Positions 31,193 through 43,089 of a stretch of 60,987 bases of DNA are shown here, piece by piece; the first letter of the stretch is position 1; every line of letters starts with the position of its first letter. The stretch is from Promicromonosporaceae bacterium. GTDB taxonomy: Bacteria; Actinomycetota; Actinomycetes; Actinomycetales; Cellulomonadaceae. Under the pieces are notes generated by a model, which searched no databases, was not told the origin of the DNA, and was given only the letters and a program-made list of their open reading frames with translations. The position numbers were made by a program, and so were the translations under genes. Location of the stretch: the NCBI GenBank assembly GCA_009783295.1, contig WRHK01000021.1:1-60987 (forward strand), written 5' to 3'.

Positions 31193-33295
31193 GTGGCACT
31201 TGACGTGCTGACCGACCTCAACAAGGTCCGGAACATCGGCATCATGGCGCACATCGATGCCGGCAAGACGACGACGACCGAGCGAATCCTGTTCTACACG
31301 GGCGTCAACTACAAGATCGGTGAGACGCACGACGGCGCGTCGACCACCGACTGGATGGAGCAGGAGCAGGAGCGTGGCATCACGATCACGTCCGCTGCTG
31401 TGACCGCCTTCTGGAACAAGAACCAGATCAACATCATCGACACCCCGGGTCACGTGGACTTCACGGTCGAGGTGGAGCGCTCGCTGCGCGTCCTCGACGG
31501 TGCCGTCGCCGTCTTCGACGGCAAGGAGGGCGTGGAGCCCCAGTCCGAGACCGTGTGGCGTCAGGCGGACAAGTACGAGGTCCCCCGCATCTGCTTCGTC
31601 AACAAGATGGACAAGCTGGGTGCCGACTTCTACTACACGGTCGACACGATCGTGAACCGCCTCAAGGCCCGTCCGCTGGTCATCCAGCTGCCGATCGGTG
31701 CCGAGAACGACTTCGAGGGCGTCGTCGACCTGGTCGAGATGCGCGCGATCGTGTGGCGCGGCGAGACCAAGATGGGCGCCGAGTACACGGTCGAGGAGAT
31801 CCCGGCCGACCTCCAGGAGAAGGCCGAGCAGTACCACGCCGAGCTCCTCGAGGCCGTCGCCGAGACCGACGACGAGCTGCTCGAGAAGTTCCTCGGTGGC
31901 GAGGACCTGACGGTCGCCGAGATCAAGGCCGGCATCCGCAAGCTCACCGTCGCCGGCGAGGCCTTCCCGGTCCTGTGCGGCTCGGCGTTCAAGAACAAGG
32001 GCGTCCAGCCCATGCTCGACGCCGTCGTCGACTACCTCCCGTCGCCCCTCGACGTCCCGGCCATCAAGGGCCACGACGTCAAGGACCCGGAGATCATCGT
32101 CGAGCGTCACCCCGACGCCGCGGAGCCGTTCTCGGCCCTCGCGTTCAAGATCGCCGCGCACCCGTTCTTCGGCAAGCTGACCTTCATCCGTGTCTACTCG
32201 GGCAAGGTCGTGCAGGGCGCCCAGGTCGTGAACTCGACCAAGGGCAAGAAGGAGCGCATCGGGAAGATCTTCCAGATGCACGCCAACAAGGAGAACCCTG
32301 TCGACGAGGCGTCGGCCGGCCACATCTACGCGTTCATCGGCCTCAAGGACGTCACCACCGGTGACACCCTGTGCGACTCGAACGCCCAGGTGATCCTCGA
32401 GTCGATGACCTTCCCCGAGCCGGTCATCGACGTGGCCATCGAGCCCAAGACGAAGGCCGACCAGGAGAAGCTCTCGACGGCGATCCAGAAGCTCGCCGAG
32501 GAGGACCCGACCTTCCGCGTCAAGCTGGACGAGGAGACCGGCCAGACCGTCATCGGCGGCATGGGCGAGCTCCACCTCGACATCCTCGTCGACCGCATGC
32601 GTCGCGAGTTCAAGGTCGAGGCGAACGTCGGCAAGCCTCAGGTCGCGTACCGCGAGACCATCCGCCGTGCGGTGGAGAAGGTCGAGTACACGCACAAGAA
32701 GCAGACCGGTGGTTCGGGCCAGTTCGCGAAGGTCCAGGTGAGCTTCGAGCCGCTGGACACGACCGAGGGCGAGCTCTACGAGTTCAACAACGCCGTCACC
32801 GGTGGCCGCATCCCGCGCGAGTACATCCCGTCGGTCGACGCCGGTATCCAGGCCGCTCTGCAGCAGGGTGTGCTGGCGGGCTTCCCGCTCGTCGGTGTCA
32901 AGGCCACGCTGCTCGACGGCGCCTACCACGAGGTCGACTCCTCCGAGATGGCGTTCAAGATCGCCGGCTCGATGGTCCTCAAGGAGGGCGTCAAGCGCGC
33001 CGACCCGGCTCTGCTCGAGCCGGTCATGGCCGTCGAGGTCCGTACGCCCGAGGAGTACATGGGCGACGTGATCGGAGACATCAACTCCCGCCGTGGCATG
33101 ATCCAGTCCATGGAGGACGCGACCGGCGTCAAGGTCGTCCGCGCCCTGGTGCCGCTGAGCGAGATGTTCGGTTACATCGGCGACCTGCGGTCGAAGACCC
33201 AGGGTCGTGCGGTGTACTCGATGCAGTTCGACAGCTACGCCGAGGTTCCTCGCAACGTCGCTGACGAGATCATCAAGAAGACCCGGGGCGAGTGA
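31193..33295 (+). CDS. fusA: Elongation factor G
   Basis: A 700-residue translational GTPase that drives translocation. G motifs: AHIDAGKTT (G1), the GITITSA switch, DTPGHVDF (G3), NKMDK (G4). Domains II-V are all present and typical in length. GTG start with AAGGGGAA upstream. It stands third in the str operon, 125 bases before tuf. Confidence 0.98.
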   Translation: MALDVLTDLNKVRNIGIMAHIDAGKTTTTERILFYTGVNYKIGETHDGASTTDWMEQEQERGITITSAAVTAFWNKNQINIIDTPGHVDFTVEVERSLRVLDGAVAVFDGKEGVEPQSETVWRQADKYEVPRICFVNKMDKLGADFYYTVDTIVNRLKARPLVIQLPIGAENDFEGVVDLVEMRAIVWRGETKMGAEYTVEEIPADLQEKAEQYHAELLEAVAETDDELLEKFLGGEDLTVAEIKAGIRKLTVAGEAFPVLCGSAFKNKGVQPMLDAVVDYLPSPLDVPAIKGHDVKDPEIIVERHPDAAEPFSALAFKIAAHPFFGKLTFIRVYSGKVVQGAQVVNSTKGKKERIGKIFQMHANKENPVDEASAGHIYAFIGLKDVTTGDTLCDSNAQVILESMTFPEPVIDVAIEPKTKADQEKLSTAIQKLAEEDPTFRVKLDEETGQTVIGGMGELHLDILVDRMRREFKVEANVGKPQVAYRETIRRAVEKVEYTHKKQTGGSGQFAKVQVSFEPLDTTEGELYEFNNAVTGGRIPREYIPSVDAGIQAALQQGVLAGFPLVGVKATLLDGAYHEVDSSEMAFKIAGSMVLKEGVKRADPALLEPVMAVEVRTPEEYMGDVIGDINSRRGMIQSMEDATGVKVVRALVPLSEMFGYIGDLRSKTQGRAVYSMQFDSYAEVPRNVADEIIKKTRGE

Positions 33296-33420
33296 GTCCC
33301 CACAGGTCGACCTGCTTCACCATCAACCTGTAGGAAATCCCCGTCGCCCCGCGGGAGGTAGGCTTCAAAGCCGAGTCTCGCAACGTTCGGGAACATCTAC
33401 CCAGTCCCAGGAGGACCCCA

Positions 33421-34617
<1,197 letters not shown>

Positions 34618-34652
34618 TCTTGTGCTGATGGCTTGCTGATCTGATCAGCTGC

Positions 34653-34688
34653 GAAGGCCCCGGTTCCCGCAAGGGAGCCGGGGCCTTC
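34653..34688 (+). terminator. Terminator after tuf
   Basis: GAAGGCCCCGGTTCCC pairs with GGGAGCCGGGGCCTTC across a GCAA loop (one G-U pair). The hairpin is very stable and ends the str operon. Confidence 0.8.
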
Positions 34689-34703
34689 GTGCGTGTGCTC
34701 GTG

Positions 34704-34790
34704 TTCTATCTCGCGGGCGAGCGTTCTATCTTGCGGCCCGGAGCTCTATCTCGCGAGATAGAGCGCTCGCCCGCGAGATAGCGGCCCGGG
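34704..34790. repeat. Nested palindrome cluster (CTATCTCGCG repeats)
   Basis: Four CTATCTCGCG-type units lie within 87 bases. An 18-base arm (34706-34723) is repeated exactly in inverse at 34764-34781; between them lies a perfect 22-base palindrome (34743-34764, GCTCTATCTCG and its complement) and a variant unit CTATCTTGCG (34726-34735). It lies between the tuf terminator and the ribokinase start, so it could be an operator array for that operon or a dispersed REP-like element. Confidence 0.8.
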
Positions 34791-34825
34791 CTGCCGGGGG
34801 CCCCTCGGCACGGCATGCTGGGCGC

Positions 34826-35734
34826 GTGGCCCGTATCGTCGTCGTCGGCTCCGTCAACGCCGACCTGGTCGCGCGCACCGCGCGACACCCGCGTCCTGGC
34901 GAGACGGTGCTCGGGTCGGACCTGGAGGTGCTGCCCGGGGGCAAGGGGTCGAACCAGGCGGTCGCGGCCGCGCGGCTCGGGGGAGACGTCGCCCTGGTGG
35001 GCGCCGTGGGGGACGACGCGTTCGCCGGCACCGCGATGTCGGGGCTGCTGGCCGCCGGGGTCAACACGTCGGCCGTCGCTCTGGTGCCCGGGCCGACGGG
35101 TATCGCCCTGATCACCGTCGATGACGCGGGGGAGAACACCATCGTGGTGGTGCCCGGCGCCAACGGGTCGGTCGGGGCCGCGGCCGTGGCAGGCCGGCAG
35201 CAGCTCGTCGCCGAGGCCGACGTCGTGGTGCTGCAGTGCGAGATCCCGCGCGACGGCGTCGAGGCCGCGGCGCGGGCGGCGCGGGGGAGGGTGCTGCTCA
35301 ACCTCGCGCCGAGCCGGGAGCTGCACCCCGACGTCGTGCGGCTCGCGGACCCGCTCGTGGTCAACGAGCACGAGGCCTTCGGCGCGCTGGCGCTGCTCAC
35401 GAGCGACGCCCCGGCCGACGACGCCGGCGTCGTGCGGGCGCTCGTCGGGGCCGGGGTGCGGTCGGTCGTGCTCACGCTCGGCGCCCAGGGTGCGCTCGTG
35501 GCCGAGGGTGGCCGAGACCCGGTCACCGTGCCGGCGCCGCAGGTCGAGGCGCGCGACACCACCGGGGCGGGCGATGCGTTCGTCGGCGCCCTCGCGGCCC
35601 GGCTCGCCGAGGGCGAGGGCCTGGTCCACGCGGCGCGGCACGCGGTCCGCGTCGGGGCCTATGCCGTGACCGGCGCCGGCGCCCAGCCCTCCTACCCGGA
35701 TGCCGGCGACACGCTCCCGGAGGTGAGCCGATGA
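34826..35734 (+). CDS. rbsK: Ribokinase (PfkB family)
   Basis: A 302-residue PfkB-family kinase that phosphorylates ribose (likely to ribose 5-phosphate). The N-terminal GSVNADLVA and GGKGSNQAVAAARLG motifs bind sugar, and the catalytic base is Asp250 in DTTGAGDAF. GTG start. Its stop overlaps the next gene's ATG by 4 bases; the two following genes are nucleoside hydrolases that release ribose, so the operon makes a complete nucleoside-to-ribose-phosphate salvage path. Confidence 0.9.
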   Translation: MARIVVVGSVNADLVARTARHPRPGETVLGSDLEVLPGGKGSNQAVAAARLGGDVALVGAVGDDAFAGTAMSGLLAAGVNTSAVALVPGPTGIALITVDDAGENTIVVVPGANGSVGAAAVAGRQQLVAEADVVVLQCEIPRDGVEAAARAARGRVLLNLAPSRELHPDVVRLADPLVVNEHEAFGALALLTSDAPADDAGVVRALVGAGVRSVVLTLGAQGALVAEGGRDPVTVPAPQVEARDTTGAGDAFVGALAARLAEGEGLVHAARHAVRVGAYAVTGAGAQPSYPDAGDTLPEVSR

Positions 35735-36663
35735 TCCCGGTCATCCTCGACGGCGACCCCGGGCACGACGACGCCATCGCCTGGCTGCTCGCCTTCGCCT
35801 CCCCGGAGCTCGACGTGCGCGGGATCGTCTCGGTCGCCGGCAACGCCAGCCTGGAGAACACCACCCACAACATGCGGCGGATCGTGACGCTGCTGGGAGT
35901 CGGCGGGGTGCCGCTCGCGCAGGGGGCCGCCCGTCCTCTCGTCGCCCAGGCGATCGTCGCGCACTCGGTGCACGGGACGTCGGGACTTGACGGCCCCGCG
36001 CTCCCGGAGGCTGCCGTCGACCTCGACGCCCGCCCCGGCGCCGAGCTCATGGCCCACCTGCTGCGCGAGAGCGCCGAGCCCGTGTGGCTGGTGCCGACGG
36101 GCCCGCTCACGAACGTCGCGACGCTGCTGCTCGCCCACCCGGAGCTCAAGGCCCGGATCGCGGGCATCTCGCTCATGGGCGGCGGGATCCACTCAGGCAA
36201 CTGGACGCCCGCCGCGGAGTTCAACATCCTGGTCGACCCCGAGGCGGCGCAGGTCGTGTTCACCTCGGGGCTGCCGATCCTGATGGCCGGGCTCGACGTC
36301 ACCGAGAAGGCGTACGTGCTCCCCGCGGACTTCGAGCGCGTGCGGGCCGTCGGCACCCCGCTCGCCGGGATCGTCGCGGACTGGCTCGAGTTCTTCTTCG
36401 CCTACCACCGCGACCTCGGCTACGCGGGCGCCCCGGTCCACGACCCGGTCGCGGTGGTGGCGCTCACGCACCCCGAGATCCTCGAGGTCCAGCCCCTGTA
36501 CGTGCAGGTCGAGACGACGGGCGAGTACTCGCGGGGGGCCACGGTCGGCGACGTGTTCGGGGCCAGCGGGGAGCTGCCGAACGCGCGGGTCGCTCTGGGG
36601 ATCGACCGCCAGGCCTACGTCGACCTTCTGGTCGACGCCGTCGCGCACTACGGGAGGGGCTGA
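35731..36663 (+). CDS. Inosine/uridine-preferring nucleoside hydrolase 1
   Basis: A 310-residue IunH-family N-ribohydrolase. The calcium-binding motif DGDPGHDD is at residues 7-14, the ribose-binding AAEFNILVDPEAA is central, and the catalytic-side His lies in VHDPVAV. It should cleave ribonucleosides to base and ribose. ATGA overlap with rbsK, one-base overlap with the second paralogue. The base preference cannot be read from sequence. Confidence 0.9.
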   Translation: MIPVILDGDPGHDDAIAWLLAFASPELDVRGIVSVAGNASLENTTHNMRRIVTLLGVGGVPLAQGAARPLVAQAIVAHSVHGTSGLDGPALPEAAVDLDARPGAELMAHLLRESAEPVWLVPTGPLTNVATLLLAHPELKARIAGISLMGGGIHSGNWTPAAEFNILVDPEAAQVVFTSGLPILMAGLDVTEKAYVLPADFERVRAVGTPLAGIVADWLEFFFAYHRDLGYAGAPVHDPVAVVALTHPEILEVQPLYVQVETTGEYSRGATVGDVFGASGELPNARVALGIDRQAYVDLLVDAVAHYGRG

Positions 36664-37598
36664 TGGGCGTCCCCGTCATCGTCGACTGCGACCCGGGCAC
36701 GGACGACGTCGCCGCCCTGGTGCTCGCGCACGCGCTGGCGCAGCGCGGCGACCTCGACGTCGCGGCCGTCACCACGGTGGCGGGGAACGTCGACGTCGAG
36801 CAGGCGACCCGCAACGCGCTCGACGTCGTCGGGCTGCTCGGGTGGGACGTGCCCGTGGCGCGCGGGGCCGCGAAGCCTCTGGTGGCCGACCTGGTCACGG
36901 CGGCGGAGATCCATGGCACGGACGGCCTGCTGGGCGTCGAGCTGCCGACGTCGAGCAGGGTCGCCGACGGCCGCCCGGCGTGGCAGGTGATGCGCGACGT
37001 CGCGGCGTCGAGCGACCAGCCGATCGACGTCGTCGCGACCGGACCCCTCACGAACGTGGCCGTCGCCCTGGCGACGTACCCGGAACTGGGCGAGCGGCTG
37101 CGGCGGGTCGTCGTCATGGGCGGGGCGTTCCTGGCGGGGAACACCACGCCGGCGGCCGAGTTCAACGTCTACGTCTACCCGGAGGCCGCGCAGCGCGTCT
37201 TCACCAGCGGGGTGCCGTTCTGGCTCTGCCCGCTCGACGTGACGCACGAGGCGTACATCACGGCCGACGAGCTGGGCCAGGCGAGGGCCCTCGGGTCGCC
37301 GGGCGCCGTGCTGTTCGCCGACGTCATCGGCCGGTACCTGCCGCTCGTCGCCCGCTACTCCGGTGGCCGGGGCGCGGCGCTCCACGACCCGCTGGCCGTC
37401 GTCTATGCCGCCGACGACTCGCTGTGCACGTCAGCGGAGTGCTTCGTCGGGGTGGAGACGCGGGGGAGCATCACGCGCGGGATGACGGTGACGGACCGGT
37501 ACAGCGACACGAAGCTCGAGCGCAACGGGCACCTGGTCGAGACCGTCGACCGGGCCGCCTTCGTCGCGCGGGTGCTGGACCTGCTCGCCGTCGGCTGA
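36663..37598 (+). CDS. Inosine/uridine-preferring nucleoside hydrolase 2
   Basis: A 311-residue IunH-family paralogue of the preceding gene (clearly related but divergent). Motifs are DCDPGTDD (8-15), AAEFNVYVYPEAA and LHDPLAV. Its ATG uses the last base of the upstream TGA. A tandem pair suggests split base specificity (purine versus pyrimidine, for example) or a heteromer; both are inference. Confidence 0.9.
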   Translation: MGVPVIVDCDPGTDDVAALVLAHALAQRGDLDVAAVTTVAGNVDVEQATRNALDVVGLLGWDVPVARGAAKPLVADLVTAAEIHGTDGLLGVELPTSSRVADGRPAWQVMRDVAASSDQPIDVVATGPLTNVAVALATYPELGERLRRVVVMGGAFLAGNTTPAAEFNVYVYPEAAQRVFTSGVPFWLCPLDVTHEAYITADELGQARALGSPGAVLFADVIGRYLPLVARYSGGRGAALHDPLAVVYAADDSLCTSAECFVGVETRGSITRGMTVTDRYSDTKLERNGHLVETVDRAAFVARVLDLLAVG

Positions 37599-38031
37599 CC
37601 AGGCCCCGTCGTGCGGGGAGCGTCACAGGCCACGCGGTTGGAGCACCGCGACCCGTATGGCACACTAGTCAGGTTGCCTGTCACGGGCGCGTTCTTTCTT
37701 GTGTCGAACAGTGTGTTGTACCGCAGCCGCGCGGAGCCTCTCCGGGACTCGATCCCAGGCCTCCGCCGAGTCGGCTGGAGCGGGTCCCCCTCACGACGAG
37801 GGGTTCGCGGGGTGCCGTCTGTTCACTCGTCAGAGCGCTCCGCACGACCGGGCTCCCGGTAGGCACACGTCCTCCAGGAGAGGGTTCGGCAGGCCCGACT
37901 TACGTCGCGGTCCGTCCTCACGGACAGATCGCAATTCAACGGCCCCCAGGGCTTCGAGCGGTTCGCTATGCGACACGCCCGAGCGCGGGGGCCGGACAGT
38001 AGCGGTTCGAGAGAGAGAGTCAGACGACGCC
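37599..38031 (+). other. Leader region of the S10 operon (433 bases)
   Basis: No coding gene is supported. A possible promoter is TTGGAG (37638-37643)-N17-CACACT (37661-37666); the overlapping TAGTCA is an alternative -10. The remaining 360 bases would be a long 5' leader, as often seen before rpsJ. I recognise no named regulatory RNA in it. Confidence 0.5.
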
Positions 38032-38340
38032 ATGGCGGGACAGAAGATCCGCATCCGGCTCAAGTCCTATGACCACGAGGTCATCGACAGCTCGGCGCGC
38101 AAGATCGTTGACACGGTCACGCGTGCCGGTGCGACTGTTGTGGGCCCGGTGCCGCTCCCGACGGAGAAGAACGTCTTCGTCGTGATCCGGTCGCCTCACA
38201 AGTACAAGGACAGCCGCGAGCACTTCGAGATGCGCACGCACAAGCGGCTCATCGACATCATCGATCCCACGCCGAAGGCCGTCGACTCGCTCATGCGTAT
38301 CGACCTGCCTGCCGACGTGAACATCGAGATCAAGCTCTGA
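38032..38340 (+). CDS. rpsJ: 30S ribosomal protein S10
   Basis: A 102-residue S10 (NusE), which also pairs with NusB and NusG in antitermination. The ATG at 38032 gives the canonical start [18 protein letters not shown]; the open frame further upstream is leader. First gene of the S10 operon, 17 bases before rplC. Confidence 0.98.
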   Translation: MAGQKIRIRLKSYDHEVIDSSARKIVDTVTRAGATVVGPVPLPTEKNVFVVIRSPHKYKDSREHFEMRTHKRLIDIIDPTPKAVDSLMRIDLPADVNIEIKL

Positions 38341-38357
38341 GGCCAGGTGACTGACAG

Positions 38358-39011
38358 ATGAGCAACCTGCAGAAGAACGTGACCGCGGTGCTGGGCAAGA
38401 AGCTCGGCATGACGCAGCTGTGGGACGAGGCCGGGCGCCTGGTTCCCGTCACGGTCGTGGCGGTGGACACCAACGTGGTGACCCAGGTCCGCACGGCCGA
38501 GACCGACGGCTACTCGGCCGTCCAGCTGGCCGTCGGCCAGATCGACCCCCGCAAGGTCACCAAGCCGCTGAAGGGCCACTTCGAGAAGGCCGGCGTCACG
38601 CCGCGCCGTCACGTGGCCGAGATCCGCACCGCCGACGCCGCCGACTACTCGGTCGGCCAGGAGATCACCGCTGCCGCCTTCGAGGCCGGCGCCGTGGTCG
38701 ACGTCGTCGGTACGACCAAGGGCAAGGGCACGGCCGGTGTCATGAAGCGTCACGGCTTCGCCGGCGTGAGCGCCTCCCACGGTTCGCACCGCAACCACCG
38801 CAAGCCGGGCTCGATCGGTGGCGCCTCGACGCCGTCGCGCGTGTTCAAGGGCCTGCGCATGGCCGGCCGGATGGGCAACGCCCGTCAGACCACCCAGAAC
38901 CTGACCGTCCACGCGGTCGACGTCGAGAAGGGTCTGCTGCTCGTCAAGGGCGCGGTTCCCGGCCCCAAGGGTGGCGTCGTCGTCGTCAAGACCGCCGCGA
39001 AGGGTGCGTGA
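38358..39011 (+). CDS. rplC: 50S ribosomal protein L3
   Basis: A 217-residue L3. The loop that reaches toward the peptidyl transferase centre ([19 protein letters not shown], about residues 135-153) is intact, so no linezolid/tiamulin-type change is evident at a glance. It begins 17 bases after rpsJ and ends just before rplD. Confidence 0.97.
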   Translation: MSNLQKNVTAVLGKKLGMTQLWDEAGRLVPVTVVAVDTNVVTQVRTAETDGYSAVQLAVGQIDPRKVTKPLKGHFEKAGVTPRRHVAEIRTADAADYSVGQEITAAAFEAGAVVDVVGTTKGKGTAGVMKRHGFAGVSASHGSHRNHRKPGSIGGASTPSRVFKGLRMAGRMGNARQTTQNLTVHAVDVEKGLLLVKGAVPGPKGGVVVVKTAAKGA

Positions 39012-39016
39012 AACAC

Positions 39017-39712
39017 ATGACCGCACAGATCGTCGACGTTCTCGACGCCCAGGGCAAGAAGGCCGGCACCGCCGAGCTTCCTGCTGAGGTGTTCGACGTC
39101 GTCACCAACATCCCGCTGATCCACCAGGTCGTCGTCGCGCAGCGCGCCGCTGCCCGCCAGGGCACGCACGCCACGAAGACCCGCGGCGAGGTCCGCGGTG
39201 GTGGCAAGAAGCCGTACAAGCAGAAGGGCACCGGCCGCGCCCGTCAGGGTTCGACCCGCGCTCCGCAGTTCGCCGGCGGTGGCACCGTCCACGGCCCGCA
39301 GCCGCGCTCGTACGACCAGCGGACCCCCAAGAAGATGAAGGCCGCCGCTCTCCGTGGCGCCCTGTCCGACCGCGCTCGCGCCGGCCGCGTGCACGTCGTC
39401 TCCGGCTTCGGCATCGACGGCACGCCGTCGACCAAGACCGCGCTGAAGACCCTGTCGACCCTGACCGAGCGCCCCAACGTGCTCGTGGTGACCGAGCGCA
39501 CGGACGAGGCGACCATCCTGTCGCTCCGCAACGTGCCCGAGGTCCACCTCATCGCGGCCGACCAGCTGAACACGTACGACGTCCTCATCTCGGACGACAT
39601 CGTCTTCACCGAGGGCGCGCTCGCCGCGTTCCTCGCCGGCCCCGCCAAGGGCGCGAAGGCGACTGCGACCGAGTCGGAGGCCGCCGAGGCCGCTGAGGAG
39701 GCCACGAAGTGA
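39017..39712 (+). CDS. rplD: 50S ribosomal protein L4
   Basis: A 231-residue L4. The tunnel loop [20 protein letters not shown] (near residues 55-75) is normal, so no macrolide-type change is evident. The C-terminus carries a short Ala/Glu tail. I use the ATG at 39017; the in-frame GTG at 39008, which overlaps the rplC stop by 4 bases, is an equally plausible start adding three residues. Its stop overlaps rplW by 4 bases. Confidence 0.96.
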   Translation: MTAQIVDVLDAQGKKAGTAELPAEVFDVVTNIPLIHQVVVAQRAAARQGTHATKTRGEVRGGGKKPYKQKGTGRARQGSTRAPQFAGGGTVHGPQPRSYDQRTPKKMKAAALRGALSDRARAGRVHVVSGFGIDGTPSTKTALKTLSTLTERPNVLVVTERTDEATILSLRNVPEVHLIAADQLNTYDVLISDDIVFTEGALAAFLAGPAKGAKATATESEAAEAAEEATK

Positions 39713-40011
39713 CCACCGTGCAGAAGGACCCGCGCGACATCCTGCTCGCGCCGGTCGTCTCCGAGAAGAGCTACGGCCTCCTCGACGAGGGCAAGTACAC
39801 CTTCGTCGTGGACCCGCGTGCCAACAAGACCGAGATCAAGATCGCCGTCGAGCAGGTGTTCGGCGTGAAGGTCGACTCGGTCAACACGATCAACCGCAAG
39901 GGCAAGACGCGTCGCACGCGTTTCGGCCTGGGCAAGCGCAAGGACACGAAGCGTGCGATCGTCACCCTCCGCGAGGGTTCGATCGACATCTTCGGCGGTC
40001 CGGTCGGCTGA
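39709..40011 (+). CDS. rplW: 50S ribosomal protein L23
   Basis: A 100-residue L23, at the exit-tunnel rim where trigger factor and SRP dock. GTG start overlapping the rplD stop (GTGA). The segments [14 protein letters not shown] and [18 protein letters not shown] are typical. Confidence 0.97.
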   Translation: MTTVQKDPRDILLAPVVSEKSYGLLDEGKYTFVVDPRANKTEIKIAVEQVFGVKVDSVNTINRKGKTRRTRFGLGKRKDTKRAIVTLREGSIDIFGGPVG

Positions 40012-40042
40012 CCCGGACTAAGAAGATCGAGGACTGAATCCC

Positions 40043-40879
40043 ATGGGTATTCGTAAGTACAAGCCGACTACGCCTGGCCGTCGCGGCTCGAGCGTCGCGG
40101 ACTTCGTCGAGGTCACCCGTTCGCAGCCGGAGAAGTCGCTGGTCCGCCCCCTGTCGAAGACGGGTGGCCGCAACAACACCGGTCGCATCACGACCCGCCA
40201 CAAGGGTGGTGGCCACAAGCGCCAGTACCGCGTGATCGACTTCCGTCGTCACGACAAGGACGGCGTGCCGGCCAAGGTCGCTCACATCGAGTACGACCCC
40301 AACCGCACCGCGCGCATCGCCCTGCTGCACTACGCGGACGGCGAGAAGCGCTACATCATCGCCCCGAACAAGCTGTCTCAGGGTGACGTGGTGGAGGCCG
40401 GCGCCGGCGCTGACATCAAGCCCGGCAACAACCTGCCGCTCCGCAACATCCCGACCGGTACGGTCATCCACGCCATCGAGCTCAAGCCCGGTGGCGGCGC
40501 GAAGATCGCCCGCTCGGCCGGTGTCTCGGTGCAGCTCGTCGCCAAGGACGGCCCCTACGCCCAGCTGCGTATGCCGTCCGGCGAGATCCGCAACGTCGAC
40601 CTGCGCTGCCGCGCGACGGTCGGCGAGGTGGGCAACGCCGAGCAGTCGAACATCAACTGGGGCAAGGCCGGCCGCATGCGGTGGAAGGGCGTCCGCCCGA
40701 CCGTCCGTGGTGTCGCCATGAACCCGATCGACCACCCGCACGGTGGTGGTGAGGGCAAGACGTCCGGTGGTCGTCACCCCGTCGACCCGTGGGGCAACCC
40801 TGAGGGTCGTACCCGCCGTCCGAACAAGCCGAGCGACAAGCTGATCGTCCGCCGTCGCCGCACCGGCAAGAAGCGCTGA
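40043..40879 (+). CDS. rplB: 50S ribosomal protein L2
   Basis: A 278-residue L2, essential for subunit association and peptidyl transfer. The conserved C-terminal [17 protein letters not shown], with the histidine implicated near the catalytic centre, is present, as is the Arg/Lys-rich tail. It is 31 bases after rplW and 15 before rpsS. Confidence 0.98.
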   Translation: MGIRKYKPTTPGRRGSSVADFVEVTRSQPEKSLVRPLSKTGGRNNTGRITTRHKGGGHKRQYRVIDFRRHDKDGVPAKVAHIEYDPNRTARIALLHYADGEKRYIIAPNKLSQGDVVEAGAGADIKPGNNLPLRNIPTGTVIHAIELKPGGGAKIARSAGVSVQLVAKDGPYAQLRMPSGEIRNVDLRCRATVGEVGNAEQSNINWGKAGRMRWKGVRPTVRGVAMNPIDHPHGGGEGKTSGGRHPVDPWGNPEGRTRRPNKPSDKLIVRRRRTGKKR

Positions 40880-40894
40880 TAAGGAGCCTGGAAC

Positions 40895-41176
40895 ATGCCT
40901 CGTAGCCTGAAGAAGGGCCCCTTCGTCGACGGACACCTTCAGAAGAAGGTGGACGTGCAGAACGAGAAGGGGACCAAGAACGTCATCAAGACCTGGTCCC
41001 GTCGGTCGGTCATCACGCCCGACTTCCTCGGTCACACCTTCGCCGTGCACGACGGTCGCAAGCACACGCCGGTCTTCGTGACCGAGTCGATGGTCGGCCA
41101 CAAGCTCGGCGAGTTCGCCCCCACGCGGACCTTCCGCGGCCACGTGAAGGACGACAAGAAGGGTCGTCGTCGCTGA
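40895..41176 (+). CDS. rpsS: 30S ribosomal protein S19
   Basis: A 93-residue S19 with the canonical start [14 protein letters not shown] and the [14 protein letters not shown] segment, located in the 30S head. AAGGAG precedes the ATG. rplV follows after 55 bases. Confidence 0.98.
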   Translation: MPRSLKKGPFVDGHLQKKVDVQNEKGTKNVIKTWSRRSVITPDFLGHTFAVHDGRKHTPVFVTESMVGHKLGEFAPTRTFRGHVKDDKKGRRR

Positions 41177-41231
41177 GCCTCGGCTCAGTGACGACACCTG
41201 GACTGTCTTCGATTAAGGAAGCAGGACAGCA

Positions 41232-41600
41232 ATGGAAGCCAAGGCGCAGGCGCGGTTCGTCCGCGTGACGCCGATGAAGGCCCGGCGCGTCGTGGACCTC
41301 ATCCGTGGCAAGCAGGCCGGCGAGGCCGTCGCGGTGCTGAAGTTCGCGCCGCAGGCCGCCGCCGAGCCGGTGCTGAAGGTCGTGGAGTCCGCGATCGCCA
41401 ACGCCCGGGTGAAGGCCGACCGCGCGAGCGAGCGCTTCGACGAGCAGGAGCTCGTCGTCACCTCCGCGTTCGTCGACGAGGGCCCGACCCTCAAGCGGTT
41501 CCGTCCGCGCGCCCAGGGCCGAGCGGCCCAGGTGCTCAAGCGGACGAGCCACATCACCGTGATCGTCGCACCGCGCGAGAAGAAGGAAGGGGCCCGATAG
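41232..41600 (+). CDS. rplV: 50S ribosomal protein L22
   Basis: A 122-residue L22 with the tunnel hairpin ([12 protein letters not shown]) intact and the N-terminal [19 protein letters not shown]. No macrolide-type deletion is seen in the loop. Its stop shares one base with the rpsC GTG. Confidence 0.97.
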   Translation: MEAKAQARFVRVTPMKARRVVDLIRGKQAGEAVAVLKFAPQAAAEPVLKVVESAIANARVKADRASERFDEQELVVTSAFVDEGPTLKRFRPRAQGRAAQVLKRTSHITVIVAPREKKEGAR

Positions 41601-42424
41601 TGGGGCAGAAGGTTCACCCGCACGGGTACCGCCTCGGCATCACCACCGACCACCGGTCGCGCTGGTTCGCCGACAGCACCAAGCCCGGTCAGCGGTACCG
41701 CGACTACGTCCGTGAGGACGTCCAGATCCGCAAGCTCATGGGCACCGGCCTCGAGCGCGCGGGCATCTCCAAGGTCGAGATCGAGCGCACCCGCGACCGC
41801 GTCCGCGTGGACATCCACACGGCGCGCCCGGGCATCGTGATCGGCCGCCGTGGCGCCGAGGCCGACCGCATCCGCGGCGAGCTCGAGAAGCTCACGGGCA
41901 AGCAGGTCCAGCTCAACATCCTCGAGGTCAAGAACGCGGAGATCGACGCGCAGCTGGTTGCTCAGGGCATCGCCGAGCAGCTCGCCTCCCGTGTCTCCTT
42001 CCGTCGTGCCATGCGCAAGGGCATCCAGTCCGCGCAGCGTGCCGGCGCGAAGGGCATCCGCGTGCAGGTCTCGGGTCGTCTGGGCGGCGCCGAGATGAGC
42101 CGGTCGGAGTTCTACCGCGAGGGTCGCGTGCCGCTGCACACGCTCCGCGCGAACATCGACTTCGGCTTCTTCGAGGCGCGCACCACCTTCGGCCGCATCG
42201 GCGTGAAGGTGTGGATCTACAAGGGCGACATCACCGAGAAGGAGTTCGCCGCCCAGCAGGCCGCCGCCGCTCCGCGTCAGGGCCGTGGCCCGCGCGCCGA
42301 GCGTGGTGGCGAGCGTGGCGAGCGCCGTGGCGGTCGCCGCAACGAGCGTTCGGCTGCCCCCGCGTCCGAGGCCCCCGAGGCCCCTGCCGCTGAGGCGCCG
42401 GCTGAGACCGGAACGGAGGCCTGA
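41600..42424 (+). CDS. rpsC: 30S ribosomal protein S3
   Basis: A 274-residue S3. A KH domain ([19 protein letters not shown]) and the S3 C-terminal domain are followed by a roughly 55-residue Arg/Gly then Ala/Glu/Pro-rich tail, so the protein is longer than E. coli S3 (233). It forms the mRNA entry channel with S4 and S5. GTG start coupled to rplV. Confidence 0.97.
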   Translation: MGQKVHPHGYRLGITTDHRSRWFADSTKPGQRYRDYVREDVQIRKLMGTGLERAGISKVEIERTRDRVRVDIHTARPGIVIGRRGAEADRIRGELEKLTGKQVQLNILEVKNAEIDAQLVAQGIAEQLASRVSFRRAMRKGIQSAQRAGAKGIRVQVSGRLGGAEMSRSEFYREGRVPLHTLRANIDFGFFEARTTFGRIGVKVWIYKGDITEKEFAAQQAAAAPRQGRGPRAERGGERGERRGGRRNERSAAPASEAPEAPAAEAPAETGTEA

Positions 42425-42426
42425 GC

Positions 42427-42846
42427 ATGCTGATTCCCCGCAGGCTCAAGCACCGCAAGCAGCACCACCCCGGCCGCTCCGGCGCGTCGAAGGGTGGCAA
42501 CCAGATCGCGTTCGGCGACTTCGGCATCCAGGCTCTCGAGCCCGCCTACGTCACCAACCGTCAGATCGAGGCTGCTCGTATCGCGATGACCCGCCACATC
42601 AAGCGTGGCGGCAAGGTCTGGATCAACATCTACCCGGACCGTCCGCTGACCAAGAAGCCCGCTGAGACCCGCATGGGTTCCGGTAAGGGCTCGCCCGAGT
42701 GGTGGGTCGCCAACGTCAAGCCCGGCCGCATCGTCTTCGAGCTGGCCGGCGTCCCGGAGCCCCTGGCTCGCGAGGCCATGCGCCGCGCGATCCACAAGCT
42801 CCCGATGAAGTGCCGTTTCGTGGTGCGCGAGGGTGGTGCGATCTGA
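42427..42846 (+). CDS. rplP: 50S ribosomal protein L16
   Basis: A 139-residue L16, which helps position the A-site tRNA. Segments [10 protein letters not shown] and [17 protein letters not shown] are canonical. It starts 2 bases after rpsC ends, and its stop shares one base with rpmC's ATG. Confidence 0.98.
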   Translation: MLIPRRLKHRKQHHPGRSGASKGGNQIAFGDFGIQALEPAYVTNRQIEAARIAMTRHIKRGGKVWINIYPDRPLTKKPAETRMGSGKGSPEWWVANVKPGRIVFELAGVPEPLAREAMRRAIHKLPMKCRFVVREGGAI

Positions 42847-43082
42847 TGGCTATCGGTACCAAGGGCCTTGCCCCGACCGACCTGGACGGCTTCGACGACG
42901 AGAAGCTCGTCGCCGAGCTGAAGAAGGCCAAGGAGGAGCTCTTCAACCTCCGCTTCCAGTCGGCCACCGGCCAGCTGGAGTCGCACGGCCGCATCAAGGC
43001 CGTCAAGCGCGACATCTCGCGGATCTACACGATCCTGCGTGAGCGCGAGCTCGGCATCCGTACGGCTCCGAGCGCTGAGTGA
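42846..43082 (+). CDS. rpmC: 50S ribosomal protein L29
   Basis: A 78-residue L29, an alpha-helical hairpin at the exit tunnel ([22 protein letters not shown]). A short N-terminal extension precedes the core. ATG coupled to rplP. Confidence 0.97.
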   Translation: MAIGTKGLAPTDLDGFDDEKLVAELKKAKEELFNLRFQSATGQLESHGRIKAVKRDISRIYTILRERELGIRTAPSAE

Positions 43083-43089
43083 GGCAGAG

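Noticed and set aside
34620-34825. Insertion sequence remnant at the palindrome cluster
   Set aside because: No transposase fragment or target duplication is seen; only nested inverted repeats.
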